Shown here: one piece after another, positions 8,611-17,511 of the stretch
Layout of the letters: each line of letters starts with the position of its first letter
Position numbering within the stretch: position 1 is the stretch's first letter
DNA from: JASGIT01 sp047601665
GTDB taxonomy: Bacteria; Pseudomonadota; Gammaproteobacteria; Burkholderiales; Burkholderiaceae_C
Length of the DNA stretch: 64,000 nt
Direction: 5' to 3'
Assembly (NCBI GenBank): GCA_047601665.1
Contig: JASGIT010000001.1
Location: forward strand, 1,302,001-1,366,000
Made by a program: the position numbers and the translations under genes
Notes under the pieces: generated by a model
The model's input: only the letters and a program-made list of their open reading frames with translations
What the model was told of the DNA's origin: nothing
Databases searched by the model: none

Positions 8611-8991
8611 TCAGCGCGACAGGGCGTGCAGGCCCACGGTGTTGCCCTCGGTGTCGCGGATGTGGGCGATGAAGCCCATGCCCTGGGGCAGTTCGGCGCA
8701 GGCGTCGATCACCTGGCCGCCCGCGCCGCCCACGCGCGCCAGCGCGGCTTCCACGCCGGGTTCGCAGTCGAGGTAGATGCGCACGCCCGCATCGGGGGCC
8801 ACGCGGTGGGCCGGGCTCGCCATCAGGCAGCCGCCCGTGGCGTGCTCGCTTTTTGGGAAGACGGCCATGTCCGCGCCGCCGAAGTTCTCGCGGCGCAGGG
8901 TACGGCCCAGCAGGCGTTCGTAGAAGGTCTGCGCGCGCGTCAGGTCGGCGCAGGGGATTTCGAACCAGTTGATGGCGGCGGCTTGGCGCAT
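8611..8991 (-). CDS. VOC (glyoxalase/bleomycin-resistance fold) protein
   Basis: 126 aa, single glyoxalase-like domain. The opening INWFEIPCADLTRAQTFYERLLG and the closing FIAHIRDTEGNTVGLHAL match the paired beta-alpha-beta-beta-beta units of VOC proteins; metal ligands could be Glu in WFEIP and residues of the last strands. The fold covers isomerases, dioxygenases and resistance proteins, and the precise reaction cannot be read from sequence. It precedes the WYL regulator on the same strand. Confidence 0.85.
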   Translation of the reverse strand: MRQAAAINWFEIPCADLTRAQTFYERLLGRTLRRENFGGADMAVFPKSEHATGGCLMASPAHRVAPDAGVRIYLDCEPGVEAALARVGGAGGQVIDACAELPQGMGFIAHIRDTEGNTVGLHALSR

Positions 8992-9067
8992 GGAAGGCCC
9001 CTTTCGGTTGAGAAGGCTCCATGCTGCGCGGGGGCTGCTGACAACGGCGTGTCAGCAGCGGCCCATG

Positions 9068-9679
9068 TCACCGCTTCCTTGCGCGCGCCAGCGTCTGCGC
9101 CACGGCGGCGGGGGTCATGCCGTACATGTCGGCAAAGGCCTCGGGGCTCTGGCCGCTGGCCTCGAAGGCGCGCAGCAGCGCCTCGTCCCGGGCGGCGCGC
9201 GCGGCGGCTTCCTGCAGCGCTTCGTCGAGCAGGGCGTTGGCGCGCTCGTCGCGGCCGCGCACCAGGTCGGCATAGGCTTCGCGCGTGAGGCCCGAGGCCT
9301 CGAACGCCTGCACGATGCGGCGGCGCAGCTTGGGCGCCAGGTCTTCGCCGCCGCGCCGCTGGCGGCGGCGGAAGACTTCGAGCAGCGCGTGGTGCACGTG
9401 CTCGGGCGCCATGGCCTCGACGGCCTGGCCTTGCAGGTCGTGGCGCTGCTGGCCGTTGGCGACCGCCGTGAGGTAGCGCGTGGAGCGCGTGTGGATGGAC
9501 AGCGCGAGCTTGAGCGCGTCCTGCTCCACATCGGCATGGGCGGCCACCAGGTCGTGGAAGATGCCGCGCTTGAGCGGGCGGGGCTGTTCGCCGAACAGGT
9601 GCGGGTACCAGCCGGCCAGCTGGCCCAGCAGGGGGTGGGTGCGCGGGGCTTTTTTCTTTTCGGTCGCGGAGTCGGTCAT
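9068..9679 (-). CDS. ProQ/FinO-domain RNA chaperone
   Basis: 203 aa from the ATG at 9679. Residues about 15-120 form the ProQ/FinO domain: HPLLGQLAGWYPHLFGEQPRPLKRGIFHDL and the later RYLTAVANGQQRHDLQGQ are typical. FinO-domain proteins bind structured 3' ends of sRNAs and mRNAs and promote RNA-RNA pairing. The C-terminal third is an Ala/Arg-rich helical extension ending TLARARKR, likely nucleic-acid binding. The family is common as a medium-length protein in beta-proteobacteria. Confidence 0.88.
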   Translation of the reverse strand: MTDSATEKKKAPRTHPLLGQLAGWYPHLFGEQPRPLKRGIFHDLVAAHADVEQDALKLALSIHTRSTRYLTAVANGQQRHDLQGQAVEAMAPEHVHHALLEVFRRRQRRGGEDLAPKLRRRIVQAFEASGLTREAYADLVRGRDERANALLDEALQEAAARAARDEALLRAFEASGQSPEAFADMYGMTPAAVAQTLARARKR

Positions 9680-9710
9680 CGCAAGAACGGGGCGGAGGGA
9701 AAACCCGCCA

Positions 9711-10931
9711 TCATGCCAGCGCCGCGTCCAGCAGTTCAATCCAGTGGCGAACCGGTGTGGCCGTGCCGCTTTGCAGATGGGTGATGCAGCCGATGTTGGC
9801 GCTGGCGATCACGGCGGGGGCGAGCGGCGCCAGGTGCCCGAGCTTGCGGTCGCGCAGGCCATAAGACAACGCCGGCTGCAGCACCGAATACGTGCCCGCG
9901 GAGCCGCAGCACAGGTGCGCCTCGCTGGCGGCCACCTGCACGTCGAAGCCGAGCGCGCGCAGGTGCTGCTCGACGCCGCCGCGCAGCTTCTGGCCGTGCT
10001 GCAGCGTGCAGGGCGGGTGGTAGGCGACGACGCCCTCGGGCCGTTGTTTGATGCGCCCTTGCAGCGCGGGCGCCATGCCGGGCAGCAGTTCCGACAGGTC
10101 GCGCGTGAGGGCGCTGATGCGCGCGGCCTTGTCGGCGTAGCGCGGGTCGTGCCGCAGCAGGTGGCCGTATTCCTTGACGGTGACGCCACAGCCCGAGGCG
10201 TTCATGACGATGGCCTCCACGTTCTCCACGTGGGGCCACCACGCATCGACGTTGGCGCGCATCTGCGCCAGGCCGCCGTCCTGGTCGTTCAGGTGGAACT
10301 TGACCGCGCCGCAGCAGCCCGCCTGAGGCGGCACGATGCACTGGATGCCCGCCGCGTCGAGCACGCGCGCGGTGGCGGCGTTGATGTTCGGGGCCATGGC
10401 GGGCTGCACGCAGCCGGCCAGCAGCAGCACCTTGCGCGCGTGTTCGCGCGCGGGCCACGCGCCGGCGGGCCGTGGCGCGGGCACCTTGGCTTGCAGCGCC
10501 GGGGGCAGCAGGCCGCGCACGGACTGGCCCAGTTTCATCGCGGGGCCGAACCATGGCGAGGGCAGCCCTTCCTTGAGCGCCCAGCGCAGGGCGCGTTCGC
10601 CCAGGGGGCGTTCCACCTTTTCATCGACGATCTTGCGGCCGATGTCCACCAGGTGGCCGTACTGCACGCCGCTGGGGCAGGTGCTTTCGCAGTTGCGGCA
10701 GGTCAGGCAGCGGTCCAGGTGCTGTTGCGTCTTGCGCGTGGGCGCGTGGCCTTCGAGCACCTGCTTGATAAGGTAGATGCGCCCGCGCGGGCCGTCCAGT
10801 TCGTCGCCCAGCAGCTGGTAGGTGGGGCAGGTGGCGGTGCAGAAGCCGCAGTGCACGCATTTGCGCAGGATGGCCTCGGCCTCCTGCCCCTCGGGCGTGG
10901 CGCGGTGTTCGGGGGCGAGTTGGGTTTGCAT
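9711..10931 (-). CDS. glcF: Glycolate oxidase iron-sulfur subunit GlcF
   Basis: 406 aa. Two [4Fe-4S] ferredoxin motifs are visible, CVHCGFCTATCP (residues 25-36) and CLTCRNCESTCP (75-86), followed by two cysteine-rich CCG domains (GCCGAVKFH and LCCGSAGTYS) as in all GlcF/heterodisulfide-reductase-like subunits. With GlcD and GlcE it oxidises glycolate to glyoxylate and passes electrons to the respiratory chain. It is the last gene of the minus-strand cluster glcD-glcE-DUF1275-glcF. Confidence 0.95.
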   Translation of the reverse strand: MQTQLAPEHRATPEGQEAEAILRKCVHCGFCTATCPTYQLLGDELDGPRGRIYLIKQVLEGHAPTRKTQQHLDRCLTCRNCESTCPSGVQYGHLVDIGRKIVDEKVERPLGERALRWALKEGLPSPWFGPAMKLGQSVRGLLPPALQAKVPAPRPAGAWPAREHARKVLLLAGCVQPAMAPNINAATARVLDAAGIQCIVPPQAGCCGAVKFHLNDQDGGLAQMRANVDAWWPHVENVEAIVMNASGCGVTVKEYGHLLRHDPRYADKAARISALTRDLSELLPGMAPALQGRIKQRPEGVVAYHPPCTLQHGQKLRGGVEQHLRALGFDVQVAASEAHLCCGSAGTYSVLQPALSYGLRDRKLGHLAPLAPAVIASANIGCITHLQSGTATPVRHWIELLDAALA

Positions 10932-10946
10932 GGGGCGTTGTAGGTG

Positions 10947-11717
10947 TTATGCGGATTTTCGCAACTGGCGCAGCGCCACGCGCAGCCGCAGGCGGTCGGA
11001 CCACAGCGGCGGCAGCGCCAGCAGCAGAAGCACGAGGGCCAGCGGCGCCACGCAGATGAAGCCCACGTGCTTGAACCCCACCGCGCCCGCCAGCCCGCCC
11101 GCGAGGAACATGCCCGCCAGCCCCGCGTGCATCAGCAGCCGCGTGCGGTTGGCGCGTACCTGCTGTTCGGGCGGGCCGCCGCGCCGGTTCCAGTACAGCG
11201 CCTTGCCGAGCTCGATGCCCATGTCGGTCACCACGCCGGTCATGTGCGTGGTGCGGATCTGCGCGGACGACATCTTGGTGACCACGGCGTTCTGCAGCCC
11301 CATCAGGAAGGCCAGCAGCAGCACGGTGAACGGCACCGAGAACGGCGTGGGCCAGGTGAGGGTGATGGCCCCGGCCAGGCCGAAGAGCAGCAGCAGCACG
11401 GCCTCGATCAGCAGCGGCAGCGCATAGGTGCCGCGCAGCCGCAGGTGCCGCGCCCAGTTGACCACGATGGCGGTGGTGCCCGCGCCCGTCACGAAGGCCA
11501 TCAGCACCGCCGCCGCGCCCAGGGCGATCTTCATCTGGCCCAGCACGGCGCTATCGGCCAGCAGCGCCAGGAAGCCCGACATGTGCGAGGTGTAGTGGTG
11601 CACCACCAGAAAGCCGCCCGCGTTCACCGCGCCCGCGTTGAAGGCCAGCAGCAGGCCCAGCGTGCGGTTGCTGGCCACCGTGCGGTGGCGGTCCATGAGG
11701 TGGCGCAGGCGGCGCAT
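10947..11717 (-). CDS. DUF1275 (YoaK-type) membrane protein
   Basis: 256 aa with about six hydrophobic segments. The opening LGLLLAFNAGAVNAGGFLVVHHYTSHMSGFLALLAD and FLMGLQNAVVTKMSSAQIRTTHMTGVVTDMG are the two conserved repeats of DUF1275/YoaK proteins. The function is not established; a transporter role is often guessed. The ATG overlaps the glcE stop codon (TGATG at 11715-11719), so it is translationally coupled inside the glycolate-oxidase operon, which suggests a link to glycolate or glyoxylate transport or to membrane electron flow. Confidence 0.9.
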   Translation of the reverse strand: MRRLRHLMDRHRTVASNRTLGLLLAFNAGAVNAGGFLVVHHYTSHMSGFLALLADSAVLGQMKIALGAAAVLMAFVTGAGTTAIVVNWARHLRLRGTYALPLLIEAVLLLLFGLAGAITLTWPTPFSVPFTVLLLAFLMGLQNAVVTKMSSAQIRTTHMTGVVTDMGIELGKALYWNRRGGPPEQQVRANRTRLLMHAGLAGMFLAGGLAGAVGFKHVGFICVAPLALVLLLLALPPLWSDRLRLRVALRQLRKSA

Positions 11718-12787
11718 CAGGTGAACACCCCCGTGGGGTCGAAGGCCTGGCGCAGGCGGGCTTCGAGGGCGGCCGTGGAGGTTTTGGGGTCAAATGGGCT
11801 TCCAGCGCTTGATACACCATCGCTAGCAGCTCTGAAAAGCGTAGCAAACCCGCCCACCGCCGCAGCCGCCTGGTGCAGCGCGGGGCCAGCGTCCGGAGGG
11901 GCCTGCACCCAGCGCAGCGCGCCGTGCCATTCGACGAGCGGATCGGCGGGCAGCGCCAGCGCCAGGGCCGTGTCGGGCACCGAGAGCCGCCACAGCGCAT
12001 GGCCCGGCGCGCGCTGGGCGAACCAGGGCAAGGTCTGGTCGCGGCAGGCGGTCCAGTCGGGGGCGACGGCGGCGGTGTCCAGCCGCTCGCCGCCCAGCGC
12101 CTGGCAGGCGGCCTGCACGGCGGCGCTGGCCCCGCGCAGGCGCAGGTACAGCGTGCCCTGGCCGCCCTCATTCACCCAGCAGCTGGCGTTGAGCGGCAGC
12201 GGCTGCCCGCCCCAGGTGTTCAGGCGGCCGAGCGCCTCGGCCTGGCCGCAGGCAAAGCGCAGCGTGGCCTCGGCGGGCGCGACGGGCAGCACTTTCAGGC
12301 TGACTTCGGTGATCAGCCCCAGCCGCCCCCACGAGCCCGCCATGAGGCGCGACACGTCATAGCCCGCCACGTTCTTCATCACCGTGCCGCCGAAGCGCAG
12401 GCGCTCCGCGCGGCCGTTGACGATTTCCACGCCCAGCACGTAGTCGCGCACCGCGCCCACGCTGGCGCGCGCGGGGCCGGACAGGCCCGCCGCCGCCATG
12501 CCGCCGACGGTGGCGCGCCCCCCGAAGTGCGGCGGCTCGAACGGCAGGCACTGGCCGTGCTGCGCCAGCAGCGCCTCCAGCTCGGCCAGCGGCGTGCCCG
12601 CGCGCGCGGTGACCACCAGTTCGCTGGGCTCATAGGCCACGATGCCGGTGAACGCGGTGGTGTCGAGCACGTCGCCCGCCAGCGCCCTGCCGCCGTGAAA
12701 ATCCTTGCTGCCGCCGCCGCGAATGCGCAGCGCCGTGCCCGTGGCCGCTGCGGCGCGGATGCGGTCGGTCCAATCTGCAACGCTCAT
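11717..12787 (-). CDS. glcE: Glycolate oxidase FAD-binding subunit GlcE
   Basis: 356 aa, FAD-linked oxidase fold (PCMH type). The N-terminus has RIRGGGSKDFHGG and the flavin-binding ATVGGMAAAGLSGPARASVGAVRDYVLG, both typical of GlcE. It is shorter than GlcD and pairs with it. Start and stop codons overlap with both neighbours (TGATG junctions), giving tight translational coupling. Residues about 310-335 (LFRAASDGVSSAGSPFDPKT) are encoded by a copy of the dispersed repeat, so a repeat has been absorbed into the coding sequence near the C-terminus. Confidence 0.93.
   Translation of the reverse strand: MSVADWTDRIRAAAATGTALRIRGGGSKDFHGGRALAGDVLDTTAFTGIVAYEPSELVVTARAGTPLAELEALLAQHGQCLPFEPPHFGGRATVGGMAAAGLSGPARASVGAVRDYVLGVEIVNGRAERLRFGGTVMKNVAGYDVSRLMAGSWGRLGLITEVSLKVLPVAPAEATLRFACGQAEALGRLNTWGGQPLPLNASCWVNEGGQGTLYLRLRGASAAVQAACQALGGERLDTAAVAPDWTACRDQTLPWFAQRAPGHALWRLSVPDTALALALPADPLVEWHGALRWVQAPPDAGPALHQAAAAVGGFATLFRAASDGVSSAGSPFDPKTSTAALEARLRQAFDPTGVFT
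11792..11838. repeat. Dispersed repeat, copy 2, inside glcE
   Basis: AAATGGGCTTCCAGCGCTTG followed by ATCGCTAGCAGCTCTGAAAA lies inside the 3' part of glcE. It has the same arrangement as the intergenic copies (AGCGCTTG arm and CGCTAGCAGC arm). The reading frame passes through it without a stop. Confidence 0.65.
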
Positions 12788-14271
12788 CAGAACCTCGGCA
12801 AATCAGGGTGGGGCAGCAGGCCCCCGCGCACCACCTGCTTGCCGTATTCGGCGCAGCGGGCTAGTGTGGGAATGACCTTGCCTGGGTTGAGCAGCCCCGC
12901 GGGGTCGAAGGCGGCCTTGACGGCGAACATCTGCGCGTTTTCCTCGGCGGTGAACTGCACGCACATGCTGTTGAGCTTTTCCACGCCCACGCCGTGTTCG
13001 CCCGAGACGGTGCCGCCCATGGCCACGCTGGTTTCCAGGATGTCCGCGCCGAACAGCTCGGCGCGGTGCAGCTCGTCGGGGTCGTTGGCGTCGAACAGCA
13101 CCAGCGGGTGCAGGTTGCCGTCGCCCGCGTGGAACACGTTGCAGCAGCGCAGGCCGTACTTCTTCTCCATGTCGGCAATGGCCAGCAGGATGTCGGCCAG
13201 CCGCTTGCGCGGGATGGTGGAGTCCAGGCACATGTAGTCAGGGCTGATGCGGCCGCTGGCCGGAAAGGCGTTCTTGCGCCCGCTCCAGAAGCGCAGGCGC
13301 TCTTCCTCACTCTGGCTGACGGCGATGGCGGTGGCGCCGGACTGGCGCAGCACGGCGCTCATGCGTTCGATCTCCTCGGCCACCTCCTCGGGCGTGCCGT
13401 CGGACTCGCACAGCAGGATGGCCTCGGCGCCCAGGTCGTAGCCCGCGTGCACGAAGTCCTCGACGGCGGCGGTCATGGGCTTGTCCATCATCTCCAGCCC
13501 GGCGGGGATGATGCCCGCCGCGATCACCGCCGCCACCGCGTCGCCCGCGCGGCGCACGTCGCCGAAGCTGGCCATGATGCAGCGCGCCAGCTGCGGCTTC
13601 GGGATGAGCTTCACGGTGACCTCGGTGGTGACGGCCAGCATCCCCTCGCTGCCGATGACCAGCGGCAGCAGGTCCAGCCCCGGCGCGTCGAGCGCCGCGC
13701 CGCCGAACTCGACCGGCTCGCCCTCGGCGGTGAAGCCGCGCACGCGCAGCACGTTGTGCACCGTCAGGCCGTACTTCAGGCAGTGCACGCCGCCCGAGTT
13801 CTCGGCCACGTTGCCGCCGATGGTGCAGGCGATCTGGCTGCTGGGGTCGGGCGCGTAGTACAGGCCGTGCGGCGCGGCGGCTTCGCTGATGGCGAGGTTG
13901 CGCACGCCGCACTGCACGGTGGCGGTGCGCGCGCGCGCATCCACGGCCAGGATGCGGTTGAACTTGGCGAGCGACAGCGTCACCCCCCGTTCATGCGGCA
14001 GCGCCCCGCCCGACAGGCCCGTGCCCGCGCCGCGCGCCACCACGGGCACGCCCAGGCGGTGGCAGGTCCGCAGCACCGCCGCCACCTGCGCCTCGGTCTC
14101 GGGCAGCGCCACCACCAGCGGGCGCTGGCGGTAGGCGGTCAGGCCGTCGCATTCGTAGGGCGTGGCGTCTTCGGGCTGCCAGAGCAGCGCGTGCTGAGGC
14201 AAATGGGCTTGCAGCGCTTGCACGACCTGCGCTTGCCGCTCATTTTTTGATAGCTCATCGGGGGTAGGCAT
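12787..14271 (-). CDS. glcD: Glycolate oxidase FAD-linked subunit GlcD
   Basis: 494 aa, normal GlcD length. The FAD-binding PCMH domain (about residues 50-230) contains VVARGAGTGLSGGALPHERGV and SQIACTIGGNVAENSGGVHCLKYGLT; the C-terminal cap includes NVFHAGDGNLHPLVLFD and GEHGVGVEKL, typical of D-lactate/glycolate dehydrogenases. It catalyses glycolate oxidation to glyoxylate. It is the first gene of glcD-glcE-DUF1275-glcF. Its first 25 codons come from a copy of the dispersed repeat, so the N-terminus is lineage-specific. Confidence 0.95.
   Translation of the reverse strand: MPTPDELSKNERQAQVVQALQAHLPQHALLWQPEDATPYECDGLTAYRQRPLVVALPETEAQVAAVLRTCHRLGVPVVARGAGTGLSGGALPHERGVTLSLAKFNRILAVDARARTATVQCGVRNLAISEAAAPHGLYYAPDPSSQIACTIGGNVAENSGGVHCLKYGLTVHNVLRVRGFTAEGEPVEFGGAALDAPGLDLLPLVIGSEGMLAVTTEVTVKLIPKPQLARCIMASFGDVRRAGDAVAAVIAAGIIPAGLEMMDKPMTAAVEDFVHAGYDLGAEAILLCESDGTPEEVAEEIERMSAVLRQSGATAIAVSQSEEERLRFWSGRKNAFPASGRISPDYMCLDSTIPRKRLADILLAIADMEKKYGLRCCNVFHAGDGNLHPLVLFDANDPDELHRAELFGADILETSVAMGGTVSGEHGVGVEKLNSMCVQFTAEENAQMFAVKAAFDPAGLLNPGKVIPTLARCAEYGKQVVRGGLLPHPDLPRF
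14201..14256. repeat. Dispersed repeat, copy 3, at the glcD start
   Basis: AAATGGGCTTGCAGCGCTTG and GCTCATTTTTTGATAGCTC flank the glcD translation start and encode its N-terminal residues. The unit resembles the copies at 6730, 11792, 59224 and 62266 but its inner arm is degenerate. Confidence 0.6.
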
Positions 14272-14306
14272 AGGGCGAATATGTCACAGCTGCGGCGAGT
14301 GGAACA

Positions 14307-15224
14307 TCATCCCGCCACCACGCACGCCTGCACCGGCAGGCCCGCCCCCTCCACCTGCCGCGCCAGCACATGGCCGGACGCCGGCAGCCGCGCCAATTCA
14401 TCCGCAGGCCGCCCCTTGCGCGCCGTGGTGACGAACAGCGTGCGCAGCCCCTCGCCGCCCAGGCAGGGCATGGTGGGGCACAGCGCCGGGGTGGCGTGGC
14501 TCGCCAGAATCTCGCCGCCGGGCGCGATCTGCAGCACCCGGCCCCCTTCGTACATGGCGCACCAGTAGCGGCCCTGCGCGTCCACCGTCGCGCCGTCGGG
14601 GCGGCCGCCATAGCCAGGGTCGCCCGGTTGCCAGCCCTCGGGCTTGCCGGGGAACTGCACGAACACCTCGCCCGCGCCCCGCGGGTAGCCGCGCTCGTCA
14701 CAAGGCCAGCGGCGGATGGCATGGCTGGGCGTGTCGGTCCAGTACAGGGCGCCCCCGCCGGGCGGCCAGGCCAGGCCGTTGGCGGTGACGGCGCCTTGCA
14801 GCACGCAATCCACCTGCGGCGTGCCCGCGCGCAGGTCCACGCAGTACAACGCGGCCAGCGGCTGGCGCGGGCTGCCTTCGTACACCGTGCCCACCCACAG
14901 GCGGCCCAGCGCATCGCACTTGCCGTCGTTGGCGCGCTGGGTGGCGGGGTCGTAAGGCAGGCGGGCCACGCACTCCAGCGCGCCGCCCCAGCCACGGGCG
15001 CGGTAGATGCCGTCGCGCAGGGCGATCACGAAGCCGCCGCCGCGCACCGGCGCGGCACAGCCGGGCTCGCCGGGCAGCGGCCAGCGCTGCACGGAGCCCG
15101 CGCGCCAGCGCAGCAGCGCGCGGCCCGCGATGTCCACCCAGTGCAGAGCGTCATCGTGCCAGAAGGGGGATTCGCCCAGGGCGTCGGGCTCGGAGGTCAG
15201 GGTGTGCCATGGCATGGACGCCAT
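14307..15224 (-). CDS. SMP-30/gluconolactonase family lactonase
   Basis: 305 aa six-bladed beta-propeller. The opening LGESPFWHDDALHWVDIAG supplies the metal-binding glutamate (GESP), further family signatures are NDGKCDALGRLWVGTV and DGATVDAQGRYWCAMYEGG, where Asn and Asp residues complete the Ca/Zn site. The family hydrolyses sugar lactones such as glucono- or arabino-lactone. A second in-frame ATG three codons downstream is an equally possible start. It is a single gene between glcD and a small divergent gene; no sugar operon is adjacent, so the substrate stays open. Confidence 0.88.
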   Translation of the reverse strand: MASMPWHTLTSEPDALGESPFWHDDALHWVDIAGRALLRWRAGSVQRWPLPGEPGCAAPVRGGGFVIALRDGIYRARGWGGALECVARLPYDPATQRANDGKCDALGRLWVGTVYEGSPRQPLAALYCVDLRAGTPQVDCVLQGAVTANGLAWPPGGGALYWTDTPSHAIRRWPCDERGYPRGAGEVFVQFPGKPEGWQPGDPGYGGRPDGATVDAQGRYWCAMYEGGRVLQIAPGGEILASHATPALCPTMPCLGGEGLRTLFVTTARKGRPADELARLPASGHVLARQVEGAGLPVQACVVAG

Positions 15225-15318
15225 CTTCTCAAAACGGCGGGCATTTGCCCCGTTTTTCCGGGGATGGCCCTTGTGCTCCGGTTCCTAGCATCGAAGCACC
15301 CCCGAAATGGAGCAGGGC

Positions 15319-15663
15319 ATGAACACCATCACCAACCTACAAAGCACCCCCACGGGCTACGGCCCGGGCCGGGGCGACACGCAGCCGTGGCGCGCCACGG
15401 CTGCGCCGTCCGCATCGGCATCGGCCCAGGCACAAGCCGCCGCGCTGGCCACCGCGTCCACCGACCGCGTGACCATCTCCCCCGCCGCACGCGCGCTGAT
15501 GGCGCAGGAGGAAGCCTCCCTCACCGACGCGCAGCGCCAGGCGCTGTACCGCGAGGAATTCGCCCAGGGCACGCCCGCGGGCGACATCCAGGCCGGGCTG
15601 TACAACTTCACCAAATACCCCTCGCGCGGGTATTTGCAGGCCACGGGGTGGCTGGCGACGTAA
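15319..15663 (+). CDS. Small hypothetical protein
   Basis: 114 aa from the ATG at 15319, chosen because GGAG lies eight bases upstream; an ATG at 15307 adds four residues. Low-complexity Ala/Ser stretch (about residues 30-50), then TDRVTISPAARALMAQEEA and a C-terminal part rich in acidic and aromatic residues (YNFTKYPSRGYLQATGWLAT). The DRVTISPAAR phrase resembles small flagellum-or surface-associated hypothetical proteins but I do not recognise a defined family. No operon partner is visible; it is convergent with amtB. Confidence 0.6.
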   Translation: MNTITNLQSTPTGYGPGRGDTQPWRATAAPSASASAQAQAAALATASTDRVTISPAARALMAQEEASLTDAQRQALYREEFAQGTPAGDIQAGLYNFTKYPSRGYLQATGWLAT

Positions 15664-15689
15664 AAAAGCCCACCCGTTTCCGGGTGGGC
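15661..15689 (-). terminator. Rho-independent terminator of the torF-glnK-amtB operon
   Basis: Perfect 9-bp stem GCCCACCCG/CGGGTGGGC with a 4-base loop (15668-15689). On the minus strand it is followed by TTTTTT (15662-15667), the normal intrinsic terminator layout. It is 33 bases past the amtB stop codon. On the plus strand the hairpin lacks a following T-run. Confidence 0.85.
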
Positions 15690-15721
15690 AACGTCCCTGC
15701 GTTTGAAAACTGGTTAGCGGG

Positions 15722-17134
15722 TCAGCGGTTGTAGGCCGTTTCGCCGTGCTCGCTGATGTCCAGGCCCTCGCGCTCGGCTTCTTCCGTCACGCGCAGGCCC
15801 ACCAGCAGGTCGGCCACCTTGTAGGCCACCACGGAGACCACGCCGGACCACACCACCGTCATCAGCACGCTCTTGACCTGGATCCACACCTGAGCGCCCA
15901 TGTTGAAGGTGTCGGGCGTGGGGCCGCCGGTGCCGCCCAGGCTTTGCGCGGCGAACACGCCGGTGAGGATGGCGCCCAGAATGCCGCCCACGCCGTGCAC
16001 GCCGAACACGTCGAACGCATCGTCCACGCGCAGCATCCGCTTCAGGCCGCCCACGCCCCACAGGCAGATCAGGCCGGCGAGCAGGCCCAGCACGATGGAG
16101 CCCATGGGGCCGACGAAGCCCGCCGCCGGGGTGACGGCCACCAGGCCCGCCACTGCGCCGGAGGCCGCGCCCAGCATGGACGCCTTGCCCTTGTGCAGCA
16201 TTTCGCCCGCCAGCCACGAGAGCGCCGCCGCCGCCGTGGCCAGCACGGTGTTGACGAAGGCCAGGCCCGCCGCGCCGTTGGCCGCGCCGGCGGAACCGGC
16301 GTTGAAGCCGAACCAGCCCACCCACAGCAGCGATGCGCCCACCATGGTCAGCGTGAGGCTGTGCGGCGTGAGCGCCTCGCGGCCGAAGCCGATGCGCTTG
16401 CCCACCATGTACGAGCCCACCAGCGCGGCGACGCCGGCGTTGATGTGCACCACGGTACCGCCCGCGAAGTCGAGCGCGCCGTCCTTGCCCAGCAGGCCGC
16501 CGCCCCACACCATGTGCGCGATGGGCAGGTAGCTCAGCGTGAACCAGATCACGCTGAAGATGAGCACGGCGGAGAACTTGATGCGCTCGGCGAAGCCGCC
16601 CACGATCAGCGCCACGGTGATGGCCGCGAAGGTGGACTGGAACGAGACGAACACGTACTCGGGGATGGTGGGCAGCGCGCTGGACAGCGTGTCGGGCGCG
16701 ATGCCCTTGAGGAACAGCTTGTCCAGCCCGCCGATGAACTGTCCCTCGCCGCCGAACGCGAGGCTGTAGCCGTAGAGGGCCCACAGCACCGAGATCAGAG
16801 CGAAGATCACGAACACCTGCACCAGCACCGACAGCATGTTCTTGCTGCGCGCCAGGCCGCCGTAGAACAGCGCCAGGCCCGGGATGGTCATGAGGATGAC
16901 GAGCAGCGTGGAGGTCAGCATCCAGGCCGTGTCGCCCGAGTCGAGCTTGGGCGCGGGCGCGGCGGCGGGGGCGGCTTCCGGCGCAGCCGCGGCGGGCGCA
17001 GCCGCTGCCGCAGTGGGCGCGGCGGCGGAGGCCGCGGCCGCCGGCGCGGAAGTGGCGGCGTCTTGCGCCAGCGCGGCGCTGCCGCCGGCGAGCAGGCTGA
17101 CGCCTAGACAGAGGGTGGCGAGTAGTTTCTTCAT
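15722..17134 (-). CDS. amtB: Ammonium transporter AmtB
   Basis: 470 aa. A signal peptide (MKKLLATLCLGVSLLAGGSAALAQ) and an Ala/Pro-rich linker precede the eleven-helix Amt domain, as in many proteobacterial AmtBs. Family motifs include DTAWMLTSTLLVILMTIPGLALFYGGL at the domain start, FAGGTVVHINAGVAALVGSYMVG (pore His) and DDAFDVFGVHGVGGILGAIL (second pore His). It conducts ammonium across the inner membrane and is blocked by unmodified GlnK. It is the last gene of torF-glnK-amtB and is followed by a strong terminator. Confidence 0.96.
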   Translation of the reverse strand: MKKLLATLCLGVSLLAGGSAALAQDAATSAPAAAASAAAPTAAAAAPAAAAPEAAPAAAPAPKLDSGDTAWMLTSTLLVILMTIPGLALFYGGLARSKNMLSVLVQVFVIFALISVLWALYGYSLAFGGEGQFIGGLDKLFLKGIAPDTLSSALPTIPEYVFVSFQSTFAAITVALIVGGFAERIKFSAVLIFSVIWFTLSYLPIAHMVWGGGLLGKDGALDFAGGTVVHINAGVAALVGSYMVGKRIGFGREALTPHSLTLTMVGASLLWVGWFGFNAGSAGAANGAAGLAFVNTVLATAAAALSWLAGEMLHKGKASMLGAASGAVAGLVAVTPAAGFVGPMGSIVLGLLAGLICLWGVGGLKRMLRVDDAFDVFGVHGVGGILGAILTGVFAAQSLGGTGGPTPDTFNMGAQVWIQVKSVLMTVVWSGVVSVVAYKVADLLVGLRVTEEAEREGLDISEHGETAYNR

Positions 17135-17151
17135 GGTGTTCTCTCCCGGGG

Positions 17152-17490
<339 letters not shown>

Positions 17491-17511
17491 GATCGGCTCC
17501 TTTTCAAAAAA

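Noticed and set aside
15746..17107. Long plus-strand frame opposite amtB
   Set aside because: His/Arg/Gly-rich shadow frame without any fold; amtB is certain.
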